Both the position numbers and the translations under genes were made by a program. The notes beneath the pieces were generated by a model. That model was not told the DNA's origin. It did no database searches and saw nothing but the letters and a program-made list of their open reading frames with translations. 64,000 bases of DNA from Aporrectodea caliginosa (Eukaryota > Annelida > Clitellata > Crassiclitellata > Lumbricidae): NCBI GenBank assembly GCA_020284085.1, contig JACEVL010000151.1, forward strand, positions 1,375,305 to 1,439,304. The letters run 5' to 3'. This document shows, piece after piece, positions 22,061 to 33,637 of the stretch. The first letter of the stretch is position 1; each line of letters starts with the position of its first letter.

Positions 22061-23437
22061 CTTCTTCATCGCGTATACCACTTACTAAGAAAAATAGCGG
22101 CCTAATAAATGTACTGTGCAAACCTCCGAAGGGTATGCGATGGTAGTTTTTAAGCAGATGTTAGTCATCATGTTACGGCACTTTTGTCACTCATCCTTTA
22201 AAAGGTTCGCCACCTCTGCAATTACAAGTCGGTTTAGAATTACTGCCTCAATAGACGTAACTTTCGGTTGCGAGGGTGATATTGTATTGTATCTAACAAT
22301 TTATATAGCGCCTCTCGCAGTGCACACCAATCAGAGGTGTTCGATCATCACTCACCACTTCTCGGTCCTGTGCTGAAATGTCTTTTGCCAAAAGACAGCA
22401 AGTTCAAGAAACTACATTGACTCACGAGTGACTGTAGTTTAGCTCTATCTTGATCTCGATTTCGTCCATATGTTAACCGTTGTGAAGCAGTATGTAGACA
22501 GCTACTTTGTTAACTGCGAGTGACCTTCAAGTTGCGGAAAAAGAATAGGGCCTACAAAACTCGCATCTAGTAATCGTAATCGTAAACTCGAAACTTCTAC
22601 AACGCCCACAAAAGCGATGTCGAGGGAACCAGCTTATTCACAGGCGCTCGATGAAAACAACATCGATAGGCAGGGGGGTCAAAATCCAGAGGGTCAGACA
22701 GGCAGACGGGTATACGGTGGGTGGTGCTTAGAGTTGAAACGACGAGGTAGGTAGGGGGAAGTGGAGGATTCAGAATATAGATTTGTGAAAAGGTAGCAGT
22801 AGGGAAGGGGAGGGAGGGAGAGGAGAGGGAGAAGGGAAAGGGAGGAAGGGATTGATCACCATCACTTTCTGCGACAAAGTGGCGCCCTGAACTGAGTCTG
22901 GTTTATGTCATCGGCTGTCACCGTGTTTTGTAAGTGACTGTCTGTGGCCATCTTCGATCTTTTGAACATCTGTGTCCAGACTAACGTCTCCGAAAGCGAC
23001 GTGGACCGTTCATCAACTGTCAAAGGCAGACATGTTTTCCTCCGTTGTAGTTGTGCGTGTCCTCACGAGCGGAGGCCTAATCCGATTCTCTACAACGATT
23101 GTGACTTTGGGAGAGGAAGAGGGAGAAGGGACCTGTCATCAGCCAATCCATTTACATATGTGGTTCAACGTGTGTGCGAGTGTCTGCCAGAGGAGGCTTC
23201 TGGTCAATCTTAATTAGCCTGCATATGAAAATCTCTTATTATTTTGCACCACAACATAATCTATGTTAGCGAGTAGCATTTTAAAGAAGTTCTAAAAGGG
23301 CGCGTTGCAGATGCCTATAGTCATTAGCTAGGCCTACATATAGTCCTAGTTGGCTACAGTTGTTAGCCCTCAGATCAAGGCGCCTGTCAAAGGCGTGAGG
23401 ATGCTAGTTTGCATACCGACGTTGGTTTTTCAGATAT

Positions 23438-25534
23438 CTACGGAGCCCCTAAAGGGACATGCGGGCAAAATATGCTATGTCGTGCGCACAACTTAGTAAC
23501 TCGTTCCCACGACTTACTTAACTCGTTCGCACGACTTACTAACTCGTTCGCACGACTTACTAACTCGTTCCCACGACTTATTAACTCGTTCCCACGTCTT
23601 AGTAACTCGTTCCCACGACTTACTAACTCGTTCCCACGACTTACTTAACCCTCGGGCTACCAAGCTTTTTTTGTAACACTGGCTACCAAGGGGGTGGTTA
23701 CCACCCCTCCTGGATTTCGTGTTTGGTTTCACATATCATAACTTGTAATATAGCAATGGATTCAGCATTTTTCTGCACAGAATGGTATATTTAGTTGTAC
23801 ATTATGTGAATGCACCTCGAAATTACATCACTTTTAACAACGGAACCCATTAATTAGCAATATTTTATATTATTGCGTACATTTTGTACTTTTTGGATAA
23901 ACAAATATAAGATTATGTGTGTTTTGAAACTAATCTATGTATAAATGATACACAAAATCATCCCTACACATGTTTATACAGTATAAATGTACATCCATAC
24001 ATATATATCCACACATATATATCGGTTTACGTTGTAATGCTGTATTCAGACATTTTCACACAGATTACGCGTATTATTATTTATTTTGATCACTTCCGGT
24101 ATTCAAAAGACAAAGATGTAGGTATGCAAATGAAGCCCTACATTCCTCTAAAGAATGGTATCTTTGTTTCTCTTTCAGGAAGACAAATGAATACGCTACA
24201 GACAAAAACCTAAGGGGGAGTGCTCCCATTCACCCATTTTTTCACGCATATTACGCGTATTATTATTTATTTTGATCACTTTCGGTTTTCATAAGACAAA
24301 GATGTAGGTATGCAAATGAAGCCCTGCATTCCCTCTAAAGAATGGTATAATTGTTTCTCTTCTAGGAAGAATAGTCAATAAGCTATAGTCTCGGGTATAT
24401 CAGGTTTACGTTGTAATGCTGTATTCAGACATTTTCACACAGATTACGCGTAGGCTATTATTATTTATTTTGATCACTAAACTTTTGAATGGCGTGGGCT
24501 ACCACCATGATGTTTACCTCAAAATGTGCGCCAATGAATCTGCTACAGCTACCTAAAATGCAAAAATTATATTCCATATGGAGAAAACAATTTTGCCCCC
24601 CCCCCCTTGGTAGCCCGAGGGTTAACTCGTTCTCACGACTTAGTAACTCGTCCCCACGACTTACTAACTCGTTCCCACGACGTAGTAACTCGTTCCCACG
24701 ACTTAGTAACTCGTTAGCACGAGTTAGTAACTCGTTCCCACGACTTAGTAACTCGTTTCCACGATTTACTAACTCGTGCGCACGACTTATAAACTCGTTA
24801 ATCTTGATGTAGCGGGTATGTAGTGGGGTAGGTGGTGGGGTTTGTGATGAGTTTATGTTTTGGTATTTATGCGTGAACGCTTAGTTCATCATCATCATCA
24901 TCATCAGTTCTGACGCCAGCCACTTGGCGACGATGGGTACGAATAAATGATCTCCATTGTCCTCGGTCTCGTGTCAAGTCCATTGAAACACAGCGTCTTA
25001 GATAAATTTTTAATCAGAAACTAAACTGTAGGCCTAGCAAGCGCTTTCTCCCAGTGGTTCTGAATATTTAAACATGTACCAGCGGAGACCAAGTAGCAGT
25101 TCTACGCCGCGCCACGTTCCGTAAATGCTGACCTACATTCTCCGATAGACGGCGCCCTAAGCCATCACCACAAACCCCACCACATACCAGCTAGAACGAG
25201 AGTAACTCGTGCGCACGAGTTACAAAGTCGTGTGAACGAGTTAGTAAATCGTGCGAACGAGTTATTAAGTCGTGGGAACGAGTTAGTAAGTCGCGGGAAC
25301 GAGATATTAAATCGTGCGAACGAGTTAAATAAGTCGTGGGAACAAGTTAGCAAGACGTGGGAACGAGTTACTAAGTCGTGCGCACGAGTAACTAAGTCGT
25401 GGGAACGACTTAGTCACTCCTGGGAACGAGTTAGTAAGTCGTGGGAACGACTTAGTAACTCGTTCGAACGAGTTACTAAGTCGTGCGCACGACATAGCAT
25501 ATTTTGCCCGCATGTCCCTTTAGGAGCTCCGTAG
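23438..25534. mobile_element. Foldback-type element with 21-bp subterminal repeats
   Basis: The left end CTACGGAGCCCCTAAAGGGA is mirrored at the right (25515-25534); ATAT lies on both sides. Inward of each end is an array of a 21-bp unit, roughly TCGTTCCCACGACTTACTAAC: 23490-23648 plus 24622-24815 in one orientation, and 25195-25500 in the opposite one. Unit 1 retains the empty site near 9143. The left array is split by a nested TTAA element. No transposase was seen. Confidence 0.8.
23649..24621. mobile_element. piggyBac-type MITE, TTAA TSD, nested
   Basis: CCCTCGGGCTACCAAG at the left and its exact complement at the right (24606-24621). TTAA flanks both (23645-23648 and 24622-24625). TTAA targeting and CCC-starting ends fit piggyBac or Kolobok. 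It carries an internal near-duplicate around GACAAAGATGTAGGTATGCA (24110 and 24296) and no transposase. Confidence 0.88.
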
Positions 25535-25879
25535 ATATCTGAATCTTGGGTTAGTACGGTCAGTAGGCCGACACGTGGACCTCAGATGGCGTGGCACCCA
25601 TTCAAACGGGCAGCGGTGGTTGAAGTCGCCTATCTCACTCGATCGATTCATTGAAAAAACGAGCAGGGTAGGAGCCATACGGGCGAGACAATCGGGTCGC
25701 ACGTGGCTCTTTGGTGTACTTTTAGCACAACATGACGATGGTGTAGCAATAAAATTATGGTAAACATACTCGTAAAGCATCCAGAAATGCAAATTCTGTT
25801 TCGCTTGAGTGGTTTCACGGGCATGTTTACGAGTGATCGATGAAGAGCAGTTGATCTTTACTCCAGATGCTGTCTGTTT

Positions 25880-26170
25880 CAATGTGGGGTAAGACGTCCC
25901 TGCATGGCCCAGCTCGGCATGAAGACTCTATCTTAAAGGACACGCAGATCTGAAGGAAGGCTATTCCACGTGGTCGGCCCAACTAATGAAAAGCCACGAT
26001 GTTGCGCCTTTGCTGTGCGCGCAAAGGGAAAAACAAGTTCACATCGAGATGCAGAACGAAGATTTCCGCGGCCAGCCAAACCTAAGTAGGGGCAACAAAG
26101 ATTCCGCAAGTAGGCAGGGGGGCTTCCTAATTGGCACCGCCAGACCCAGACCGAAATCCTAAATTCAATA
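25880..26170 (-). pseudogene. LINE 3' coding fragment in unit 2
   Basis: Counterpart of 9490-9800. It was inherited with the duplicon and has acquired extra substitutions (for example TTTGCTGTGCGCGC). Confidence 0.65.
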
Positions 26171-26209
26171 CGCTGAATAAAAGAAGAAGCCAGTGGAGCA
26201 AGTCACGCA

Positions 26210-26404
26210 TATAATGTATGTATGTATGTATGAGCACTTGTTATAGCGCCCCTTCAAGATTTCTACTCAGAGGCGCTCCCGACTACAGCGCGGACACTGA
26301 ATCGGAGTTTCACGCCGAACCGTATGAGCAATTGCGAGTGAAGGAATTGCCCAGGGCCCCTACGCGGCGGCTTGAGGAGTATTCGAACCCACAACCTTTC
26401 GGCT
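26210..26404 (-). mobile_element. tRNA-derived SINE, reverse orientation (unit 2)
   Basis: Counterpart of 9812-10016, with the same truncation point at the box B side and a (CATA)n tail. It was present before the duplication. Confidence 0.75.
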
Positions 26405-26640
26405 GAATAAATCAATAAGTGTGATTAAATATTATAAAATATACTTAGGCCTACCAAACCGTGTTTGAACGTTAAGCGGCTCTTAATTCGCTAAATTTAC
26501 GATGAAGTCAGTACTATCTATAAGCTTACTAAGACTGCAACGCCACTTCACGACGCGTATTATATCAATTTTAAGAGTGGTCTTACCCGTATGAGACAAC
26601 TTGATCCACGCTCCCCTAACAGCTGACGCGCCCGTAATCC

Positions 26641-26649
26641 TATATATAA
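26641..26649 (+). promoter_or_regulatory. TATA box candidate, inhibitor gene 2
   Basis: TATATATAA at the same distance from the ATG (26731) as in copy 1. The surrounding 100 bp is nearly identical to 11400-11537. Confidence 0.5.
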
Positions 26650-26730
26650 TCACGGACTTATTTGAAATTTTCGATAACTTGTCAAGTATTTCAGTTGCGA
26701 ACTTGATTTCTTTCAGGTGCAAAGACAGAA

Positions 26731-29700
26731 ATGAAGATGCAGTTTGCAGTTATTCTTTTATCGGCGTTTGCCGTATTGTGGTAAGAATAAGCGAGTTATG
26801 TTTAGTAACTATAGAATATACAGTGATAAATTTCGTACACGTCATATCCGATCAGGGATGCCACTCTAAATTTTTAGGAAAACCTAGACATTCCCTCGAA
26901 AAAACAGAGAGAAGCATAGACATATTTTATTTTAAGGTACACATGGAAATTCTTTCAAATTACTAATGAAACACAGCAGTACTACACGTTTGCTACATAA
27001 ATTAAATCGACAGAAATTAAAAACACATAAAAAGCAAAAATAATTACTAAACACATTAAATATTTAGAAATTACAAGGAGTTCAAGAACTGACAAATTGA
27101 CGTCATCCAGAGATGATAGATCATAGAACCTATTATTATCGTCGATTTATCGCCAACATAAATTGTGTGGAGCGCCTAGATTTTTAAAATACCTAAAATA
27201 AATTTATGTAATGTTTAAACAATTGCTGAAAACGTACGTTTTTGAACACGCACAAACATCCATGAAAAAAACATAGATTTTAAACCGGAAACATAGACAC
27301 ATAGCCTAGTCAAGAACAACGATTCATAGATCTTGATGGAAAACATAGGAGTGGCAACATTGTATGCGATAGTGTGTAAATCAGTAAGTAAGTAGATGCA
27401 AGTGGTATTTTGTTTATGGTTTTTGTCTTCAGAAGCCTACCAGGAACGTTCCCTCTAAAAGTTTTCGTTCGTGCGCGGAATTTGCGGTTGTTTGAGCAGC
27501 CTAATTTTCGCGTGAGCAATAAAACTAAGCAACACACTTTCAGTGACATTAATTTTGTGATTGTAAATTGTAACTACAGACCACAGTACTGACTAAACAC
27601 ATGTTTGTAATAATGTCTTTTTTAATTAAAGACGATGTTTAGTTTAAGTAGGTTTATAATTCAATAGCCAGTTAAACAAAACTTTACCTCATAATATGTA
27701 TTTCATAAAAAATTTCTGCGAGGAATTTTTAAACTGCTGCGCGGGCCCGCACCTTAGAGCGAACATTGTCTACCAGTCTCCAACATTGGGTCAGATACAT
27801 GAACAGCACTAAAAACACGAAGTGGTGTTATGAAAATAGGTACCGAAGATTTGCGGGCCGACCTCTAGCTTCCCTCGCCGTCCCAATTGGAAACACCATC
27901 CAGTGATTACGAAGATATTGAGGTACCATTCAGGGCTGCTCAGAGCTCGTGCGTTTTCATACTCCTTTTGAACCATTTTAGTCAGATTTAATTAAAATAA
28001 CTGACATACATCTTATCTGCAGGCAACAGTGAAATTTCCCAACGATCAGGAAATATTGACAGGTTTACCCATAGTTGTTCAAAACGGTAAAATAAATATA
28101 AAAGACGAAAAAAAACGTCGTTTTGTTGGAAAAAATAAAAAACCGAAAAAACGAGAAAAAAACGGTAAAGAAACTAATTTGGCTTTTCTACGTCGCATTT
28201 TGAATAACTTAGAAAATCAAATAACTGTTCTAAATTTTATTTCCTGTAGCCTACAGTGCTGTTTATTTCAACTGATGACACTAAATTGTTATGCAAATTA
28301 GATGAATCCTTGAAAGGACGGGGATCACGTAAGGGATATCACACAAAAATGTAATTAAAAAAATAATAACAGACAGTTAATAAATAAATGAAGTTAAATA
28401 AAAAAATAAAAAAACGGAAAAAAACGAGACGAGAAATAAAAAAAAAAACGACGATTTGGGGGAAAAAATAAAAAACGAAAAAAAACGTTTTTTACAACTA
28501 TGGGTTTACCAATAGTAGACCGATAACCACAACTCTAACTGACCGCATCGTCAGGAAACCGGGTGTTTGAGTTCAAAGTCGTTTGAAGGCTTTGATGTTT
28601 GTTAGCACACCGGCATTGACATAACCTTGCCAACGTGCCCAAGAATATTTGCCGGGACCCCTTATATAGATATATAGAAGGGTTCATGAGCCCCATGAGG
28701 GCATGCTGGCGGTGATCAGTCGTCTTAAGGGCCCAATGAGAGAAATGAGCTAGTGGTTACCTGGGGAGCTCAAACCGGTCACCCATTCCAAGATGCTGCT
28801 TTTGAGGTCCTCGCTAATCTTCCTCTGTGTATGATATGGCTATAATACGTAGGTCGTTGTGTGACAGTTATTAGACTTTCATTTTTTCGTTGCAGTTTTG
28901 CGACTTCTCCAGTAAGGAAGTCAGAATGGCCGGAACTGGTGGGAAAGGTAATCAAAATGTTACATGTTTGCAGTAATATTGTTCTTCTCCTTTATCTAAC
29001 AAACATTACTGCGCTAACAGTCAGGCTCGTGCAAAGCTGGCAATAATCTCCGGTCGGATATATTTGCCCCATTAATTTCATTAAGTATTATAGTAATAAA
29101 TTAGTGCGAGCTATATGTGAGGATGTGATTTCTATATATAATATGAACGTCCTTTACATTACCATATATTATTGTGATGTAGGCCTAATTACAATTTACC
29201 AGTACAGAGCAGAATAAAACAACTAGAACGCTATTATATTATGGTTATTCGGAATGTCAGAACATCTACAGATCATCACTGCTCATCACTTTTTCACATT
29301 CACAAATACTTTTATGCGTGCTTTTCTTTAGACAATTTATCAATACGAATAGCCTATTCGTAACCGTTCTAATAATTCATTTTACCTGCATTGATCTTTA
29401 TGCTAAAGGATTCTTTCTTCTCTGACTCTAAATCACGGAAAGTAGCTAGCAGAAGAGAGCTCAGCGACTTGCTGCAACTTTAGGGCTTAGCGGTTGGCGG
29501 AGGCGGCGGCAGAGAGCGGTGGTGCCGGGGACTACTCTCTTATAAGGGCTAACCTTTATCTCAAACCTCCTTGCAACGGGACGAATAATTTAACACGTTC
29601 TGGCTAGATTATAGCAATATTACAATAGTCTATGATAAATAAATTAAATATCTGTTTTGCGTTTTTCATCCATTGTTTCAGCAGATTGCTCTTTAAGTCC

Positions 29701-30818
29701 CTATCGCCTCTGGTGAAGATTAATTTATTGTTGACAGGTCACAGATGCACTTGCTGCTAATCAGTTAGCGCATACATGTATGTGAAGTGCACCTAATTAT
29801 CCAAAGCATAACTGTGTTCGAGGATGTTAGGAATAGATTGAAGCTTCTGAAATATTGTCTTAGTCTTCATTTCTTTTCTTTTTATTTCATTCAGACTGGG
29901 GAAGAGGCCAAAGCGGTGATTCTCAAGGAAAATCCATACGTGACGGTGAGACTAATGCTCCATCTGATACTAAGGCGCTTTTAAATTGCGTCTCGGTAAC
30001 CCTATCTATGTTCCATCAATGGTCTCAGGTTCCGTCGTTCTGCTGCGAATTGGTTGCTCCACCCGCCCGAATTTAGGCATGTAAGTTTTTGCTGTGTTCG
30101 GCCCATCCTCCTGAAATAAGTTTTCTCTAGCAATCCTCGACATGAACACCTGCTTCTCTCTTCGCCTCTTTTCTGCAAACGCTTGAAGACCACTTTATTC
30201 GATATTGGTTTAATTGTCTTAAGTCGAGAACGCCTCTGATGAGTCTCTTCTGAAGTGGCGCTATATAAATTTTCAATTACAACTACAATTATGTAACTTA
30301 CCGATCTGTCGATCTGAAGATTTACCATTACCTTATTTCAAAAGAATTCTGTGGCTGGTGAATATTTAGTTTTCGACGTATTAATCGCCGTAATCGTAAT
30401 CTCCAACCTTCTAAAGTGCCGCTCGAAAGCCAAGCGCAGGGCAACAGCTTATTCACGAGCGTTTTATCTTAATTGCAAGATTCATTGAGCATTTGAGCAG
30501 TTTGCGCCTGAAAAGTAGGGCTACCACTACAGAAGTCGATGGAATACCTAAAGAGGAAAAGGTTAACAAACGCGCATCGGTGATAAAATACTTTTCTCTG
30601 TAGCGTGTAATTGTATCATAAAATATGGCTTTACCTTTGAGTGTTTTAAAACCGTTAGATTTAATTTTACAACAGTAATAAGTTGGTATTTTATGTATCA
30701 ATAGAAGGTTGAGATTCTTCTTGAGGGCAGCGGAGTTACATTTGACTACAGACCAGACCGTGTGAGAATTTTCGTCGACAAAGATGGCATAGTAGCTGAA
30801 ACACCAAGAACCGGGTAG
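26731..30818 (+). CDS. Secreted potato-inhibitor-I-type serine protease inhibitor, copy 2 (P1 Phe)
   Basis: Four exons: 26731-26780, 28896-28947, 29895-29945 and 30708-30818 (stop 30816-30818), encoding 87 residues. The layout is signal peptide MKMQFAVILLSAFAVLC, then SEWPELVGK, TGEEAKAVILKENPYVT and VEILLEGSGVTFDYR, then RVRIFV and TPRTG. The P1 residue is Phe63 where copy 1 has Met. Against copy 1 I count about 11 amino-acid differences but only about four synonymous codon changes. Replacements cluster in the N-terminal linker and at P1 and just after it. Exon 3 encodes an identical peptide. Phe at P1 suits chymotrypsin-like or subtilisin-like targets (inference from family knowledge). Intron 1 holds a private 437-bp MITE (28068-28504), and the 3' flank a Mutator-like insertion (31399-32243). 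Confidence 0.92.
28068..28504. mobile_element. A-rich MITE in intron 1 of inhibitor copy 2
   Basis: CCCATAGTTGT at the left and ACAACTATGGG at the right, with TTTA flanking both (28064-28067 and 28505-28508). The inside is dominated by AAAAAACG and AAAATAAAA runs. Unit 1 has the uninterrupted GATTTACCAATA near 12398. Confidence 0.75.
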
Positions 30819-31398
30819 CTCTGACCTTCAGCTAAAGAAACCATGCATCGAATTCCAGTGGATGTTGCTTGTTCTACACAGCCAATGATTACCAACTCTC
30901 TACAACTTTAAATTTTTTGATAATAGTATTAAGTTTAATTCATTCATTCAAAGTAAGTGTGTCGAAGAAACATACACCTGTGAAAATAAAAAACAGTATC
31001 CAGGTTTGAAGATTGCCCAATATGCGGAACATTTTAGATATTACCATGTCTTTTGCTCTATCATTTTAGATAAAGACACTATGCCAACTTATTTTGTTTA
31101 GGCTGAATTCATTATTTTAAATTTAAAACCAAGAACATTTGGTGTTTATTGTTGACTCCGTTCAATGTTTGACAGCTGATTAATGATTTAAGGAAATTGG
31201 TTTTGGTTGAGAAGTTTACATGGAACCATCAAATAACCTAGTAGCCTACTTGTAATCTCAGAAACTGGTATCTTAATTGTCATGTGCTGTTAGATTAGAT
31301 CAGCAACTGGAATTTGATAATAGAAGTTATGCAGTTTGTCTTCTCTTGATTTTAAACTAGTAAAAGTCTAGAAAAAATAAAAAAGATCCATACAATAT

Positions 31399-32243
31399 GG
31401 GAGCAGGACAATACCCCCGGACAAAACCTCCCGGACAAAACCCCCGGACAATACCCCTGGACAAAACCCCCCGGATAAAACCCCCCGGACAAAACCCCCG
31501 GTATAAAACCCACCAGCTCCGTAATCAGGTGACAAATTGAAGATGTGTTAAATAATCTAGCAAGTAACTGAAAAAGGTGTTAAAGGGTAGGTAGAGCCTA
31601 GAGATTCTGATCAACAGCACATTGAAGAGGTGCTAATTAATCAAGTAAATAATGAGGGTAGGTAGAGCCTAGAGATTCTGATCAACAGCCCGGTATAAAC
31701 CCCCCCCCACCAGCTCCTTAATCAGGTGTTAATTAATGTAACAAGAGCAGAGGTGTTAATTCCAGTAGTGAGGGTAGGTAGAGCTATGAAGACCGTCTGA
31801 GTATAAGGGGCAGTGAAAATTTCATAGACAGTACAGTATTTGAAAAACTTTAGACAGAAAGCAGGCATGGAGTTTGTAGTATCAGATAAGGGAAAACGTA
31901 AAGTTATATATAACGGCTACGTTTTTGTAAAGCAGAAACAGTTAGCTAATGGTATTACATCGTACGAGTGTGAGAAGCGCAGACAAAATAAAGAGAAACA
32001 GGACGAAATATGTTAGCTTGAAAAAAATGTCCAAACAATAATTATACACATGTCATTGCATCATTACTTGCTAAGTAACCGCTTGCTTGAAATCTATTTA
32101 GACTATCTAGTCAATAATTTATTGTCAACAGTTATGAGTGGGGGGGTTTTGTCTGGGGGTTTTAAACCAGGGGGGTTTTGTCCAGGGGGGTATTGTCCGG
32201 GGGTTTTGTCCGGGGGTTTTGTCCGGGGGTATTGTCCTAGACT
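31399..32243. mobile_element. Mutator-like non-autonomous element, 10-bp TSD
   Basis: CATACAATAT flanks the element at 31389-31398 and 32244-32253, and unit 1 has a single similar site near 16609. Both ends are inverted and built from iterated GGACAAAACCCCC / GGACAATACCCCC units (31403-31505 and 32130-32235). The interior has direct repeats around GGGTAGGTAGAGCCTAGAG (31590 and 31655). A 9-10-bp duplication plus the FLYWCH-like ORF inside fits the Mutator superfamily. No MULE transposase was seen. Confidence 0.82.
31867..32016 (+). CDS. 49-residue FLYWCH-like zinc-finger ORF in Mutator-like element
   Basis: Starts MEFVVSDKGKRKVIYNGYVF and ends with stop TAG at 32014-32016. The pattern, a small residue patch, a Lys-rich strand, NGYVFVK and then SYECEKRRQNK, resembles the first two-thirds of a FLYWCH DNA-binding finger, the kind fused to MULE transposases. 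The final Cys/His pair is not clearly present, because the frame stops at DEIC. It may be a truncated transposase N-terminus or a small DNA-binding protein. Expression is unknown. Confidence 0.6.
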   Translation: MEFVVSDKGKRKVIYNGYVFVKQKQLANGITSYECEKRRQNKEKQDEIC

Positions 32244-33190
32244 CATACAATATACAGATATAAGCAATTTAAGCGTTAAAATACCTAAGATAGCTTGATG
32301 ATTTAAAGTTTAAGTCATCAAGGTATTTGACTTGTTTTAACTCTTAAATTGCTGTGTTTTAAATTTTAAACCACGGTAATTTAGTTAAATCGTCATTCCA
32401 CTTCACACCTTGTGCTGTCAGTTCTTGGAACTCTAGCGACCATCATGATCAAGCCTCTCCATTTCCTTCTGTCCGCCGTCGCATCTCTCAGTTCTGCCAA
32501 ATTCATTCCAGTTGCTTCATTCTACTTAGCACAATGCAAATTCCCCTATGATCAGCCTTAAAAGACCCTTTGTTGAACGCCTTACAATTAAGTGATGGAG
32601 TAATTATGAAGTTAGCACGTTTGAGAATAGGTAGGCAAACGCTGGCAAATTTAACAAACGGTTAATTTTCAAATGAGTTTAATTGCGACAGCGTGGCACC
32701 TGCATACCTCCATGGGCCGCAGAGCGCAACGATCACCGACCCAGCTGACTAGACTGGAACACAGAGCTCCCTGATGTATTCCGGAGCAGTGACAACAATT
32801 GAGGCACGTGTCAACATAATGGTCTTTAAAACAGTGCACTCAGCAACAGGAAGCCAGTGTAGCGTATCTCGCATATAGAGCTGGGTGTATGAGGGTAGAG
32901 TATCAGTGACTATGTGTGATGCTCTGGGCTATGCTCTGTTATGATATGCCATGCTATGCCATGCTATACTATGCTTTGCTGTGCTATAATACATGTATGA
33001 TGTTATTCCATGTTATGAAATGCTATGCTATCCGATAGTTTATGCTGCATTCAATCATATGGTTGGTTCATCCATACCCGTCTGGGTTTCTACTCCCTGA
33101 TTCTATTTCTTCGTCACGAAATGTTGCCAACGTATAAGAAGATCCGCTTCTACGAGTATAGATGTGTACACGCACGAATCATATGTGTGC

Positions 33191-33294
<104 letters not shown>

Positions 33295-33309
33295 ACGTGT
33301 GAGACCTCC

Positions 33310-33365
33310 GTACCCATGACTTTTGCCCGCCCAAGAGTCGCAAAGCCATGACCACACGCAAACCC
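33310..33365 (+). repeat. Direct repeat flanking exon 1 (left copy)
   Basis: CCCATGACTTTTGCCCG ... CAAAGCCATGACCACACGCA recurs at about 33857-33907 with a few changes. The two copies bracket the first exon and promoter of the SET/recombinase gene. Confidence 0.65.
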
Positions 33366-33578
33366 ATGACGTCATGGGTTTGTTTTATTGTCGAAATCGA
33401 CTCCAGGACGGTCGATTTACTATAGAATAGTTAAATTGTTATACTGTCATTGGTTTCCAAACTGCCATGAAATTCCCGCATTGGGCGCATCTCACACACA
33501 CCAAAATCTGTCAAAATTTTGATTTGCGATTTTCTCGAGTTTTTGAAAAGTCGCGGGTTTGTGTTTTATGGACGGGGT

Positions 33579-33609
33579 CACGTGTCTATGGTCACGTGAT
33601 AGACACGTG
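33579..33609 (+). promoter_or_regulatory. Three CACGTG E-boxes upstream of the SET/recombinase ATG
   Basis: CACGTG occurs at 33579-33584, 33593-33598 and 33604-33609, with the last one ending 28 bp before the ATG at 33638. Such E-boxes bind bHLH-zip factors of the USF/MITF/Myc type. The clustering suggests a core promoter or its 5' UTR. No TATA is evident. Confidence 0.5.
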
Positions 33610-33637
33610 ATAGCCAAGCGACAGCAAGCAGATCAAG

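Larger units (their letters stand above)
21582..33180 (+). repeat. Duplicon unit 2 (carries inhibitor gene 2)
   Basis: Begins with the TGTAATGACGAACC landmark, keeps the order of unit 1, and ends after GATGTGTACACGCACGAA at 33160-33178. The (TG)n tract and the SET/recombinase gene follow. Private insertions: 23438-25534, 28068-28504 and 31399-32243. Confidence 0.85.

Noticed and set aside
23470..23650. Spaced 21-bp repeats considered as a CRISPR-like array
   Set aside because: No distinct spacers; the units are continuous tandem repeats in the arms of a foldback element in an animal genome.
27310..27592. Open frames on both strands in intron 1 of inhibitor copy 2
   Set aside because: Sequence not conserved as protein in the other units, no motif; likely unit-specific intron sequence.
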